Assembly: GCF_003114815.1 (NCBI RefSeq)
Contig: NZ_BFAZ01000001.1
Location: 76,906 to 140,905 of the forward strand
Direction of reading: 5' to 3'
Source of the DNA: Leptospira ellinghausenii
Lineage (GTDB): Bacteria > Spirochaetota > Leptospiria > Leptospirales > Leptospiraceae
DNA: 64,000 nt
The stretch's first letter is position 1. Each line of letters starts with the position of its first letter. Below are positions 54,206-63,830 of the stretch, in pieces. Below the pieces are notes generated by a model that was not told the origin of the DNA, made no database searches, and worked only from the letters and a program-made list of their open reading frames with translations. Both the position numbers and the translations under genes were made by a program.

Positions 54206-56179
54206 GTGAACCCATCTTCGGATTCGAAATATATCATCACGGATGACCCTTTTTTTGAAGGTAAAATCGCCGATTTTTCTAAAAAACTAAAAACAAAAGT
54301 CCTTCCTCTCTCCGATTTACCCAATACAGATTTTGATTCACAAGGAAAAATCATAAAACTCTTGTTTTACATCTCTCGTTATGAGGTGGAAAATAAACAC
54401 AAAGAAATCCATCAGTTTTTAAAAGAAAATCCTACAATTATGTCCAACATCATCGTTCGGGCACCAATCGACTACACAGGTTATATGGCATTGTCGATCG
54501 AAGAGGAATTGTTTTTCACTAATGTTCCAGATGATGCTCCTTTGGTATTTCTCATCAAAAATTTGGTAAATGCATTCACCAGCTTGCAGATGATAGTTGA
54601 TAAGTTTGAACTCCAAAAACGAATCAATGTATCTACGAATGAGATTTCAAAACTAACAAAAATTGGAATCAGTTTAGCCAATGAAAAAGATTTTACGAAA
54701 TTACTTCGAGATATTTTGAATTCAGCACGCGAGATTTCCAATTCAGATTCTGGTTCTTTGTATTTGGTGGAAAAAGATGAAAGGGGGAATCCAAGAAATT
54801 TAAGGTTTAAAATTTCTGCCTTGGATTTAAATAGTGATGAATTTATCCTCCCTATCAATAAAAAAAGTATCGCAGGTTATGTTGCTTTTACTGGCAAACA
54901 ATTAAATATCCCAAACGTATACGAACTTTCGGGCAAAGAAGAATATAAGTTTAACAGTGATTTTGATCGAATGAGTAATTATTACTCAAAGTCAATGTTG
55001 GTGGTGCCCATGAAAGACCACCATGATGAAGTAGTAGGTGTTATCCAACTCATCAATCGCAAAAAGAATTTTCAAACCAAACTGACATTAGATGAAATGA
55101 AATCGAATTCAGTTTTGGATTATGATAAATATTCGGAAGAACTTGTGATGGCAGTTGCAGGACAAGCTGCCGTTGCGATCCAAAACAATAACCTTGTCCA
55201 TGAAATTGAAACCTTGTTTGAAGGGTTTGTCACTGCTAGTGTTTCTGCGATAGAATCTAGGGACCCAACAACATCTGGTCATTCCTTTCGTGTGGCACAG
55301 TACACCGTTGGACTTGCTGAATCTGTGAATGGAGTGCAAGTTGGACGTTTTAAAGATGTTCACTTTAACGAATCTCAAATCAAAGAAATTCGTTATGCTT
55401 CCTTATTACATGATTTTGGAAAAGTTGGTGTAAGAGAAAAGGTTTTGGTAAAAGCCAAAAAATTGGAAGATTATGAGTTGGATCTCATTCGTTGGAGATT
55501 CCAATTTATACTGAAAGATGTAGAAGCAAAACTTGCACAGAAAAAAATAGAATACTTAAAAAAACACGGTAACAATGGTTATCCTCAGTTTGAAAAATCA
55601 ATCGAATTAGAATATACATTAGAGAAAGAAAAATTGGACGAGATGGTTCGTGTCATCACCGATTCGAATGAACCAACTATTTTGGAAGAAGGGAATTCAA
55701 ACTTTTTAGAAGAGATTTCGAAAATGAGTTACCACACAACTGATGGGAACCAATTGAGTTTGTTACTTCCAAAAGAATTTAATTTTTTATCGATTCGTCG
55801 TGGTTCTTTGGATTTTGAAGAAAGGAGGGAAATTGAATCCCATGTGGAACATACGTTTCAATTTTTATCCAAAATTCCTTGGACAAGAGAACTCAAAATG
55901 GTTCCGAGTATCGCACATGGCCACCATGAAAAATTGAATGGGTCGGGATACCCTAGGGGGTTGTCTGCGGTCGAGATTCCCGTCCAGGCGAAAATGATGG
56001 CTATTGCTGATATTTTTGATGCGTTAACGGATCAGGACCGTCCTTATAAAAAAGCGGTTCCACTCGATCGGGCGTTTGATATTTTAAAAATGGAAGTGCG
56101 AGACCAACACATTGATGGAGACCTTCTCGACCTCTTCATTGAAAGTCGTGCTTACGAAAAAATTCAGCACAAACGATAA
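54206..56179 (+). CDS. GAF and HD-GYP domain protein with a large insertion in the catalytic domain
   Basis: A 657-aa protein. Residues 1-145 are unassigned and about 150-310 are a GAF sensory domain ([35 protein letters not shown]). Residues about 340-650 are an HD-GYP phosphohydrolase with metal ligands His402-Asp403 ([10 protein letters not shown]), His573-His574 ([12 protein letters not shown]) and [20 protein letters not shown] enzymes break down cyclic di-GMP or related dinucleotides. HD and HHE are 171 residues apart. In ordinary HD-GYP proteins the gap is about 60, so about 110 extra residues, charged and helical, are inserted between about 420 and 535. The start is GTG 54206. It sits 51 nt after the polytopic membrane protein gene. 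Confidence 0.88.
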   Translation: MNPSSDSKYIITDDPFFEGKIADFSKKLKTKVLPLSDLPNTDFDSQGKIIKLLFYISRYEVENKHKEIHQFLKENPTIMSNIIVRAPIDYTGYMALSIEEELFFTNVPDDAPLVFLIKNLVNAFTSLQMIVDKFELQKRINVSTNEISKLTKIGISLANEKDFTKLLRDILNSAREISNSDSGSLYLVEKDERGNPRNLRFKISALDLNSDEFILPINKKSIAGYVAFTGKQLNIPNVYELSGKEEYKFNSDFDRMSNYYSKSMLVVPMKDHHDEVVGVIQLINRKKNFQTKLTLDEMKSNSVLDYDKYSEELVMAVAGQAAVAIQNNNLVHEIETLFEGFVTASVSAIESRDPTTSGHSFRVAQYTVGLAESVNGVQVGRFKDVHFNESQIKEIRYASLLHDFGKVGVREKVLVKAKKLEDYELDLIRWRFQFILKDVEAKLAQKKIEYLKKHGNNGYPQFEKSIELEYTLEKEKLDEMVRVITDSNEPTILEEGNSNFLEEISKMSYHTTDGNQLSLLLPKEFNFLSIRRGSLDFEERREIESHVEHTFQFLSKIPWTRELKMVPSIAHGHHEKLNGSGYPRGLSAVEIPVQAKMMAIADIFDALTDQDRPYKKAVPLDRAFDILKMEVRDQHIDGDLLDLFIESRAYEKIQHKR

Positions 56180-56250
56180 AAAAAACCTGAAAAAAAGTTC
56201 GTCTTTTAAAGCACCTCCGAAACTTGTGTGTCTAAGCATTAGGAGGAGAA

Positions 56251-57087
56251 ATGAACCAAAATCTAAAAGGTCGCACAGTGATCATTACTGGCATTACAGA
56301 TGCGTCCTCACTTGCACTTATCATTGCAAAAGAATGTAAAGACCAAGGTGCCAAACTTATTTGCACAGGACTTGGGAAAACACCTTTTCACAAAAATTTA
56401 TCTGAAAACAGCATAAACTTTTTAGATCGTACATATGCAGATTTTCAAAATACCGTAAAAAAAGAATTAGGTGAAGATGTGATCACCTTCCCTCTCGATG
56501 TCACCATCCAAGAGAGTATAGATTCCTTTGCCGACTTTTTGTTAGAAAAAAAGGAAAACATTCATTCTTTATTACACTCCATTGCAATGGACAAAACCAT
56601 TCGCCAAGGGAAAGTAAAACCAATTATGACCGTTTCTAGAGAAGAATTTATGGATGCGATGAATGTTTCCTCTTTTTCTTTACTTGCGATTGTCCAAAGC
56701 CTTTATAATCGAAATCTTTTAACTACCGGAGCATCCATTGTTGCTCTCAGTTATTTAGGTGCAGAAAAAGTTGTAGTTCATCCATATAAAAACATTGGTG
56801 TTGCCAAAGCAGCACTCGAGCGACTTGTGAAAGAGATGGCTATGGAATTGGGACAAGAAAAAGAAATCCAAGTGAATGCAATTCGATTTTCTCCTTACCG
56901 AGCAAGTAAAGCTGGTTCTGCAATTGAAGGATTAGAAGAAGCTGAAATCCATTGCCAAACTTCCTCTCCACTTGGGAATGCAAAAGCAAAAGACCTTGCA
57001 GAAGAAGTATGTTATTTGTTCCGTCCTTCCAATCGAATCACTGGTGAAATTCGACATGTGGATGGTGGATACCATATCCGAGGTTAA
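56251..57087 (+). CDS. fabI: Enoyl-[acyl-carrier-protein] reductase, FabI-like
   Basis: A 278-aa short-chain dehydrogenase that reduces enoyl-ACP in type II fatty-acid synthesis. FabI marks are the split cofactor motif (TGITDASSLALIIAKE), HSIAMDK, and the active-site pattern with Tyr168 (LSYLGAEKVV), Tyr179 and Lys186 (YKNIGVAKAALE). The Tyr-Tyr spacing is 11, against 10 in E. coli FabI (Y146/Y156), while Tyr-Lys is 7 as usual. The C-terminus ends in GEIRHVDGGYHIRG. AGGAGGAG precedes ATG 56251. It ends 3 nt from the convergent murD. Confidence 0.88.
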   Translation: MNQNLKGRTVIITGITDASSLALIIAKECKDQGAKLICTGLGKTPFHKNLSENSINFLDRTYADFQNTVKKELGEDVITFPLDVTIQESIDSFADFLLEKKENIHSLLHSIAMDKTIRQGKVKPIMTVSREEFMDAMNVSSFSLLAIVQSLYNRNLLTTGASIVALSYLGAEKVVVHPYKNIGVAKAALERLVKEMAMELGQEKEIQVNAIRFSPYRASKAGSAIEGLEEAEIHCQTSSPLGNAKAKDLAEEVCYLFRPSNRITGEIRHVDGGYHIRG

Positions 57088-57090
57088 AAC

Positions 57091-58500
57091 TTACTTTAAG
57101 GTTGTTCCAAAAAAATCTTGGATTAGATTTTTAAAGTGATTCCCTCTCTCTTCAAAGTTTTTATAGAGATCAAAACTAGCACCTGCCGGTGAAAAAATCA
57201 CCGTCAGGATTTCCTCATTTTGTAAATTTGATTTGGCTAACCAATGATGATCAATTTTTTCTTTCACTTCAGTTAGTAATGATTTTAAATCATCAAAATA
57301 AAAAACCGGTAATCCTGTAAGATTTAATTCTTCTCCCCAAACTTCTTTTGCCTTTCCAAAGACAAATAGAGGACACTCTAACTCTTTCCATCTTTTTATC
57401 AGTGGTTGAATTGGTTCGACTTTCGGAATTCCACCTAATATCAGATAAATGGGATCACCTTTTTTGAAACCGGAGATTCCCGATAACATCGAATGTAAGT
57501 TTGTTGATTTTGAATCATTAATGAACCGAATGGACTGGTATTTTGGATTGATGGTTTCTGTGGGAATGGATTGAAACCTGTGTGGTAAACCATCAAATGT
57601 TTCCAATTGTCTTTGGATTTGGTCTGGATTTAATCCCACAACCTCAGCAAGAGCAATGGCAAAACATAAATTCATAAGGTTGTGTTTTCCTTTTAGAGGG
57701 AATAAGGAAACATCATATTCATGATTTGGTGTATGGATTTTATTTGGGTTTTGTGTGACAAAATAAGATTCATTTTCTCCAACCAAATGTAAATTGGAAT
57801 TCGTTGGAATCATAAATGGAGTATAAGTGAAAAAATTTGGATTCACAAAACATTGGTGTTTGTTGTCTTCCAAATTTTGAATTTTCCATTTTGCGAGTGC
57901 ATAGGATTCCATGGTTTTATGCCTTTCTAAATGATCGGATGCAAGATTTAAGATGGCAGATGCCGTCAGTTTTAAGTTAGGTGAGTCGTCCAATTGATAA
58001 CTTGATAATTCTAATACAACAATCTCTGGATTTTCCCTACAAAACGAAGTAAACGGAACTCCAATATTCCCTCCCATTTTTGCATTTGGGTATTTTTTCT
58101 TTAGCAGATGAAACGTTAAAGCAGTAGTTGTCGATTTGCCATCGGTGCCAGTGATCCCAATTACTGGTCCATTGAAAAAAATTCTGCCAAGTGCAATCTC
58201 ACTTAGGATGGGAATTTGTTTCCCACGTGCCGTTTCTAAAATTGGGTGATCTGGTAGGATTCCTGGACTTTTGATGAGACAATCAATTCCATCAAGACAT
58301 TCTTGTGGCATAAGATCGGACAAAACTTTCGTATACAGACTTTGGTTTGCTTTCTCTGGGAAACGATCCGCGAGAATGACTTTTTTCCCAAGGGAATTGA
58401 GTAGGAGAGCTGCCGAATCACCGGAGGACCCACCCCCTAAAATGAGAAATGAGTGAAGATTTTTCAGGTCAGATTGGCTCAGTATGGATTCAGAAAACAT
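57091..58500 (-). CDS. murD: UDP-N-acetylmuramoylalanine--D-glutamate ligase
   Basis: MurD adds D-glutamate to UDP-MurNAc-L-Ala in peptidoglycan synthesis. From ATG 58500 (GGAGTG 7 nt upstream) it is 469 aa. It shows the N-terminal dinucleotide-like motif FLILGGGSSGDSAALLL, the ATP loop GITGTDGKSTTTAL, the Mg/carbamate region EIVVLELSSYQLDDS, NLASDHLERHKTMESYA, and FINDSKSTNLHSMLSG. A longer frame reaches 58572 but lacks conserved sequence. It diverges from the STAS gene across 60 nt. Confidence 0.95.
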   Translation of the reverse strand: MFSESILSQSDLKNLHSFLILGGGSSGDSAALLLNSLGKKVILADRFPEKANQSLYTKVLSDLMPQECLDGIDCLIKSPGILPDHPILETARGKQIPILSEIALGRIFFNGPVIGITGTDGKSTTTALTFHLLKKKYPNAKMGGNIGVPFTSFCRENPEIVVLELSSYQLDDSPNLKLTASAILNLASDHLERHKTMESYALAKWKIQNLEDNKHQCFVNPNFFTYTPFMIPTNSNLHLVGENESYFVTQNPNKIHTPNHEYDVSLFPLKGKHNLMNLCFAIALAEVVGLNPDQIQRQLETFDGLPHRFQSIPTETINPKYQSIRFINDSKSTNLHSMLSGISGFKKGDPIYLILGGIPKVEPIQPLIKRWKELECPLFVFGKAKEVWGEELNLTGLPVFYFDDLKSLLTEVKEKIDHHWLAKSNLQNEEILTVIFSPAGASFDLYKNFEERGNHFKNLIQDFFGTTLK

Positions 58501-58560
58501 TGATTGACACTCCGTTAAAATACATCGATTTTGTAAAATCATATCAGGTTGGGTAAATAG

Positions 58561-58893
58561 GTGCTGAAACACGAAGTGAAAGACGGAAAACTAGTCGTTT
58601 ATTTGGAAGGTCGATTGGACGTTTCTGTGGCGAATGAAGTGGAAGAGGGACTCACTGAACTCATTGACTCTTTAGGTCATAGAAAGGTTCTTCTCAATAT
58701 GAAAGATGTAGAGTATATGTCTTCCTCGGGGTTTCGTGCTTGCATATCTACCTTACGCAAACTCAATTCCAAAGAAGGATTACTTAAGATTTCCAATATC
58801 AAACCAGCTGTAAAAAGGATCTTTGATGTCATCGAACTGACTTCCTTATTCGATATTTATGATTCAGAAGAAGCAGCGTTAAAATCCTTTTGA
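58561..58893 (+). CDS. STAS-domain anti-sigma factor antagonist
   Basis: A 110-aa single STAS domain like SpoIIAA/RsbV. The segment VEYMSSSGFRACISTL holds the serine that an anti-sigma kinase phosphorylates; the unphosphorylated form binds and neutralises that kinase. The start is GTG 58561. No cognate RsbW-type kinase or phosphatase is encoded nearby, so its partner is elsewhere. Its TGA is followed in the same reading frame, after three codons, by the TTG start of trpC. Confidence 0.9.
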   Translation: MLKHEVKDGKLVVYLEGRLDVSVANEVEEGLTELIDSLGHRKVLLNMKDVEYMSSSGFRACISTLRKLNSKEGLLKISNIKPAVKRIFDVIELTSLFDIYDSEEAALKSF

Positions 58894-58902
58894 CCAATTC
58901 AT

Positions 58903-59676
58903 TTGAATCCTATTTTACACAAAATTGTAGAAACGAAACATTCTGAAATCAATGAAAGTCGTGGTAAGGTTTTACCCGACAGAACGATTCCCATTCGAGA
59001 TTGGAAATCTCATCTCAAAACAACATCCATCTCGGTCATAGCCGAATGCAAAAAAGGTAGTCCCAGTGCTGGAGTGATTCGGCCCGATTACAATCCGGTC
59101 TCCATTGCCACCGAGTATGAAAGTTCAGGAGCAGGTGCCATTTCTGTCCTGACTGATAAATCGTATTTTTATGGTTCCCTGAGTGATTTACAATCTGTTG
59201 CAAACAAGGTTTCTGTTCCAGTCATTCGTAAGGATTTTATTTTAGATCCAATTCAAATCGATGAAGCGTATGCTTATGGTGCCTCTGCAATTTTACTCAT
59301 TGTTCGTATCCTTTCACCAGAACAATTAAAACTTTTACATGAACATGCGACTCGACTTGGTCTTGCTGTCCTCGTGGAAACCCATAACCAAAAGGAAGTG
59401 GATATTGCATTAGACATGGGGGCAAATACCATTGGGATCAATACACGCGACCTAGATACATTTCAAATTCACAAAAATCTAATTGAACAAATTGCACCTA
59501 AATTGGATTCGTCGATCATCCGAGTGGCTGAGTCAGGAATCGAATCTTTTGAAGATTGGCAAAAATACAAAGGAATGATTGATTCTATGTTAGTCGGAAC
59601 ATTTTTTATGAAAAGTAAAAACATTCCTGCTGATTTTTTGGCTCTTCTGAATGGTAAAACTGCCAATCGAAACTGA
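58903..59676 (+). CDS. trpC: Indole-3-glycerol-phosphate synthase
   Basis: TrpC closes the indole ring in tryptophan synthesis. The 257-aa TIM barrel has VIAECKKGSPSAGVI (catalytic Glu and Lys), SVLTDKSYFYGSL, VIRKDFILDPIQIDEAYAYG, VETHNQKEVDIAL, GINTRDLDTF and VAESGIES, all in order. It starts at TTG 58903 without a clear Shine-Dalgarno, only three codons after the STAS stop and in the same frame. Its translation is therefore probably coupled to the STAS gene. No other trp gene is in the window. Confidence 0.95.
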   Translation: MNPILHKIVETKHSEINESRGKVLPDRTIPIRDWKSHLKTTSISVIAECKKGSPSAGVIRPDYNPVSIATEYESSGAGAISVLTDKSYFYGSLSDLQSVANKVSVPVIRKDFILDPIQIDEAYAYGASAILLIVRILSPEQLKLLHEHATRLGLAVLVETHNQKEVDIALDMGANTIGINTRDLDTFQIHKNLIEQIAPKLDSSIIRVAESGIESFEDWQKYKGMIDSMLVGTFFMKSKNIPADFLALLNGKTANRN

Positions 59677-59713
59677 AAAATAATAGGACTCGAATCGAAT
59701 TCATTCTAATTAT

Positions 59714-59741
59714 TTGAATTAAATGTTGTTTTATTTATAAA
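59714..59741 (+). promoter_or_regulatory. Candidate sigma70 promoter for the MASE1 histidine kinase
   Basis: A -35 TTGAAT (59714-59719) and -10 TATAAA (59736-59741) are separated by 16 nt, in the 90-nt AT-rich gap after trpC and 25 nt upstream of the kinase start. Confidence 0.45.
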
Positions 59742-59766
59742 TTCAGGTTTTTTAATATAGAAAACT

Positions 59767-61449
59767 ATGGTCTGGAAGTCATTCTTAAAAGGTATCTTCC
59801 TCTTTTTAGCCTACATTGGTTCTGCCAAATTGGGTATGGAATATTTTGCATTCCAACCTATGAATTTGGCTGTATTATGGATCCCTTCTGGGATTGGTCT
59901 CATCGGATGTATATTTTTCGGATATCGATTTTTCCCAATTGTTTGGTTAGCAAGTTTTCTTGCTAATAAAGATGGTTTGATTAGCAGTCAATTCCAACTC
60001 ACACAATTTCAATTGTATCTTAGTATTTGTTTAACTGCGACAGTTGATGCGTTTCAATCAGTTCTCGCCTATTATTTCTGGACTAAAAAAATAAGAAAAA
60101 ACCTCAATTCGACAAAAGATAATTTTTATTTTATCGTATATGTTGCCTTTTTATCTAGTTTAATTTCGATTTTACTTATCGGAATGGTACTAAATTCCTT
60201 TGGATACTTTCATAACTTAAATTTAAATGAAATCGTTCGAACCCTCGTTGTAATTACCTTTGGTGATACAATTGGAATTTTTATTACTGTTCCGATGTTT
60301 ATGGCTTGGAGGAAATTGGTATGGAAGGAGTTATCCTTACGTCTCGTTTTCTGGACAATCATATTTATCGTTTTCCAAGCAGTGATTGTTTATCAATTTC
60401 CCTATTTATTTTTTCTTTCGTTTCTGATTCTAATTTATTTAGGGTATCGGTTCCAAATTAAGGGAGTCACATTAGGTGTATTCTTATTGTATTTGTCGAG
60501 TGTACTAATGACTCGATTAGGTGTTGGACCATTCGTACAACCGGTTATCTTTGATTCTTATATTTATCTCATTTCGTTTTTGATACCGTATGCAATACTT
60601 GCTGAGTTTATCACCTTACAATACCAAAGGTTATTGTTCAATCGGTTTGAGTTAGAAAAAAAAGTATATGACCGAACTAAGTTGCTGAGAACTCAGATTT
60701 TTGAAAAAACACAAGCGATTGAAGCATTACACAAATCCGAAAAACTTTTAAGTGAGTCCAATCGCACAAAAGATATATTTTTTTCGATCATTGCTCACGA
60801 TTTACGGAATCCGTTAGGTTCCTTTAAACAAATCACAGAACTGATGTACGAGGACTTTGATACCTATACCGATTCTGAAAAAAGGGAAACCGTTTTTGAA
60901 ATTAAAAAATCTGCCTCGCGAGTTTATAGTTTGTTGGAACAACTTCTTGATTGGGCAAGAACTCAAACAGGCAATATGCCATTCCGTCCCAAAGAAGTCA
61001 ACCTTCGGACAATTGTTTCTAAGATTACCGAACAAATGGCAGCTTTGATTCAGAAAAAGGGGATTCAGTTCACTGTAGAGATCCCCGAAAAATTTTCGTT
61101 TGTCTATGCAGACTCTGAAATGATCCAAGCGGTCTTACGAAATTTGATTTCCAATTCGATTAAGTTTACCAATGACAATGGAAAAATCCAAATCTCTGTC
61201 TCACAAGAAGAGGATGGTGTACGAATTGAATGCAAAGATAATGGAGTCGGAATGAATAGCTCTGATTTAGAGAAATTATTCCGTTTAGATGCACAGTTAA
61301 CAAGTATAGGGTTAGAAGGAGAAAAAGGCACGGGACTTGGTCTCATTTTATGCCATGAATTTGTTAAATTACACGGTGGAGAAATTTGGGCCACAAGTGA
61401 AAAGGGGAAGGGAACTACTGTTAGTTTTCGTTTGCCTGATCCCAAATAG
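59767..61449 (+). CDS. MASE1-domain membrane sensor histidine kinase
   Basis: A 560-aa sensor kinase. The N-terminal 280 residues form about eight membrane helices of the MASE1 type (SAKLGMEYFAFQPMNLAVLW onwards). A short coiled coil (about 290-330) leads to the HisKA domain with the phospho-acceptor His in FSIIAHDLRNPLG. The ATPase domain has the N box (NLISNSIKFTND), G1 (CKDNGVGM) and G2 (GTGLGLILC). No response regulator is adjacent, so the partner is unknown. The start at ATG 59767 has a candidate promoter upstream but no clear ribosome site. It is convergent with a second kinase. Confidence 0.92.
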   Translation: MVWKSFLKGIFLFLAYIGSAKLGMEYFAFQPMNLAVLWIPSGIGLIGCIFFGYRFFPIVWLASFLANKDGLISSQFQLTQFQLYLSICLTATVDAFQSVLAYYFWTKKIRKNLNSTKDNFYFIVYVAFLSSLISILLIGMVLNSFGYFHNLNLNEIVRTLVVITFGDTIGIFITVPMFMAWRKLVWKELSLRLVFWTIIFIVFQAVIVYQFPYLFFLSFLILIYLGYRFQIKGVTLGVFLLYLSSVLMTRLGVGPFVQPVIFDSYIYLISFLIPYAILAEFITLQYQRLLFNRFELEKKVYDRTKLLRTQIFEKTQAIEALHKSEKLLSESNRTKDIFFSIIAHDLRNPLGSFKQITELMYEDFDTYTDSEKRETVFEIKKSASRVYSLLEQLLDWARTQTGNMPFRPKEVNLRTIVSKITEQMAALIQKKGIQFTVEIPEKFSFVYADSEMIQAVLRNLISNSIKFTNDNGKIQISVSQEEDGVRIECKDNGVGMNSSDLEKLFRLDAQLTSIGLEGEKGTGLGLILCHEFVKLHGGEIWATSEKGKGTTVSFRLPDPK

Positions 61450-61484
61450 AATTTGATAAAAATCTGTTTTTATTTTTGAAACGA

Positions 61485-63734
61485 TTAAGATAAATTCTCT
61501 TCTAAATTTGATTTTTGGCTATAAGGCAAATATACGATGAATTTTGTATTTCCTTTCGCTGATTTTACATCAATGATCCCTTTGTGTTTTTCAATGATCT
61601 GTTTCGAAATATACAATCCAAGACCAGTTCCTTGGCCAATTGGTTTCGTTGTGAAAAAAGGATCAAATATTTTATCTAATATTTCTTTTGGTACACCAGG
61701 ACCTGAGTCTTCGATGCTGACATAGGCAAATGGATTGTTCTTTAGAATCGTCTGATTGATTTCGATGTTGAGTTTTCCTTTCCCATTCATCGATTGGATG
61801 GCGTTTTGGATCATATTGGTCCAAACTTGGTTGAGTTCATCCGGATAACATTCAATTGGTGGGATATTGATGAAATTTGTTTTTAATTCGATTCCGTGTT
61901 TGAGTGAACCTTGCAAAATTGTTAGAATTTGATTCAGTGATTCTGACAATTGAATGGTTTTGATTTCTGCTTTAGGATCAAAATGGGTAAAGTTTTTGAG
62001 AGCTTGTGCGATTTTGATAGCACGATTTGCAGAAGATTGGATAGCGTTAGTCCCTTGTAAAATCGTGACAATTTTTTCTGTTAACAAAAGTAATGCTTTT
62101 GAATTGAAATCATGTAAAATTTGAATCCATTCCTCTTGTAATTCGACCACTCCCAGTGTTACGAAAATATCTGCATATTGTTCGCTAAATTCGATTTTGT
62201 TTTCTTCCAATTCAGTTAGAACTTGGGATTTTTTTTGTCTGAATTCGATTCCTGTTGGCAAGTTTTCTTGGTTTAATGCTTGTTCGATGATAGAATAAAT
62301 AAAAGGAAAGCTCTTTTTGGAAATGGATTCCAATTGTGGGAGTTGTTTGAAGAAATCAGAAATATTTTCTCTAATAGAATCACTTGTTAAAATTACAGCA
62401 CTTAAAGGCGAATTGATTTCATGTGCGACACTTGTTACGGTCATCCCAATTGATGATAATTTTTCGGATTGTATTAATTGGAACAATACGTCCTTGAATT
62501 TGATTTCAGCAGAAACAATTTCACCAGAAATATGTTTGGATAAAAAGAGAGACTGGAAAAATACAAATAAAAGGAGACCAAGGTTCAAATACATTGGTTC
62601 TGTTCTATGGATAAGAGTTAAAATGATGTCATTTGTCGCTGCACCAATTAAAAATAAAACTGATAACCCCAAGTAGATATAACCAGATCGTTTGTCTCGG
62701 ATGTAACGAAATATCAAATAAAAATGTAAAATTAAAATAGGGATGATGAGGTAAAGGACATAGAAGTGATAAGAACTGATTGACCTAACACTTCCAAAAA
62801 TTGTATTGATTAGTGGTATCAAGATCAGGAATGAAAATACATAAATGATTTTTTTGTTTATGTATTCTTTCGTGAGGCAGTGAATATAAAATAATCCAGC
62901 AATCACTCCCGAATATTCTGTAAACAAATCAATTCTGTAGACGAGTTCTCCCATTTTTTTGCCAGTTAGCAAGAAGAGGCTTTGAGAGCCTGTGGATAAA
63001 ATTTGGAAAAACATCAGGATACAAAATAGAAAAAAGTATAGGGAACCTTTCACTTTTTTTCGTGTGAAATAGATTCCCAGTTGGTATAAACCTAAAAAAA
63101 CAAGTCCACCTGCTAAGATTGCTTCTTGTAAAATGGAAACTTGGATTGATTTATAAATTTCTTCTTCTGTTCCTATGATGGGTGGAATCCGAATCCCACC
63201 AAAATGATAAAATCGATTTTTCACATAAAAGGTAAGTGTCACCTGAGACTGGTTTGTTGGTTTTAAGGAAAAAACTCTTGGCATTCGATCCATAAAACTT
63301 TCTTCATCGAACGAACCAAATTCTCCTATCAGTCCCTTGTCTTGGAAGATTTTGCAATCAGAGTGTATCAGGGGTAAATGAATTGCTAAGCGTTTCTCTT
63401 CTTTTGGAAGTAGGATCGTGAGTTTGTAGGTACCAATTCCGAAGCCTTCATCGTTAGCTTTTTTCTGGTGTTGGTTCCAGTTGGGTGTGTCAGGAATGGA
63501 AACTAAAATGGTATCGTTTGTATCAACTTCTGTGAAAACACCGGGTGTAAATTTCCATTCTCCATGTAATGGGAAAGTCGATTGGGTATGAAACAAGATT
63601 GTTTGTAGATCTAAGACACCATTTTGGATTTGTGGGAGAGTTTCGTGTGATTGTTTGCAAAAAAGAAAAAAAAGGAAACATAAGAATACGATTATTTTTG
63701 CATATACCTTCATCTGTTTACAATTTGTTTCCAA
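61485..63734 (-). CDS. 7TMR-DISM sensor histidine kinase
   Basis: A 749-aa protein. It has a signal or anchor segment ([10 protein letters not shown]), an extracytoplasmic beta-sandwich of about 180 residues (7TMR-DISMED2 type, often carbohydrate-binding), and seven membrane helices (about 200-400). HisKA follows with the His in [14 protein letters not shown], a long region with helices, then the HATPase domain ([37 protein letters not shown]). The start may be TTG 63734 (AAAAGG upstream) or ATG 63713. The HEINSP form is typical of HisKA kinases that lack a nearby regulator. It is orphan here and convergent with the MASE1 kinase (35 nt apart). Confidence 0.92.
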   Translation of the reverse strand: METNCKQMKVYAKIIVFLCFLFFLFCKQSHETLPQIQNGVLDLQTILFHTQSTFPLHGEWKFTPGVFTEVDTNDTILVSIPDTPNWNQHQKKANDEGFGIGTYKLTILLPKEEKRLAIHLPLIHSDCKIFQDKGLIGEFGSFDEESFMDRMPRVFSLKPTNQSQVTLTFYVKNRFYHFGGIRIPPIIGTEEEIYKSIQVSILQEAILAGGLVFLGLYQLGIYFTRKKVKGSLYFFLFCILMFFQILSTGSQSLFLLTGKKMGELVYRIDLFTEYSGVIAGLFYIHCLTKEYINKKIIYVFSFLILIPLINTIFGSVRSISSYHFYVLYLIIPILILHFYLIFRYIRDKRSGYIYLGLSVLFLIGAATNDIILTLIHRTEPMYLNLGLLLFVFFQSLFLSKHISGEIVSAEIKFKDVLFQLIQSEKLSSIGMTVTSVAHEINSPLSAVILTSDSIRENISDFFKQLPQLESISKKSFPFIYSIIEQALNQENLPTGIEFRQKKSQVLTELEENKIEFSEQYADIFVTLGVVELQEEWIQILHDFNSKALLLLTEKIVTILQGTNAIQSSANRAIKIAQALKNFTHFDPKAEIKTIQLSESLNQILTILQGSLKHGIELKTNFINIPPIECYPDELNQVWTNMIQNAIQSMNGKGKLNIEINQTILKNNPFAYVSIEDSGPGVPKEILDKIFDPFFTTKPIGQGTGLGLYISKQIIEKHKGIIDVKSAKGNTKFIVYLPYSQKSNLEENLS

Positions 63735-63830
63735 GCGAAATGCGCCTTTTAACTGACTTGATTTTTGGGAATGGTCAAGTTTATTTTCTAAATTTCTAAG
63801 CTAGGAATTTAGAATCTTTGTAACAGTCGA

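Noticed and set aside
63757..63812. AT-rich inverted repeats left of the partial right-edge gene
   Set aside because: Imperfect and common by chance at this base composition. There is no T-run to make a terminator, and no regulator nearby.
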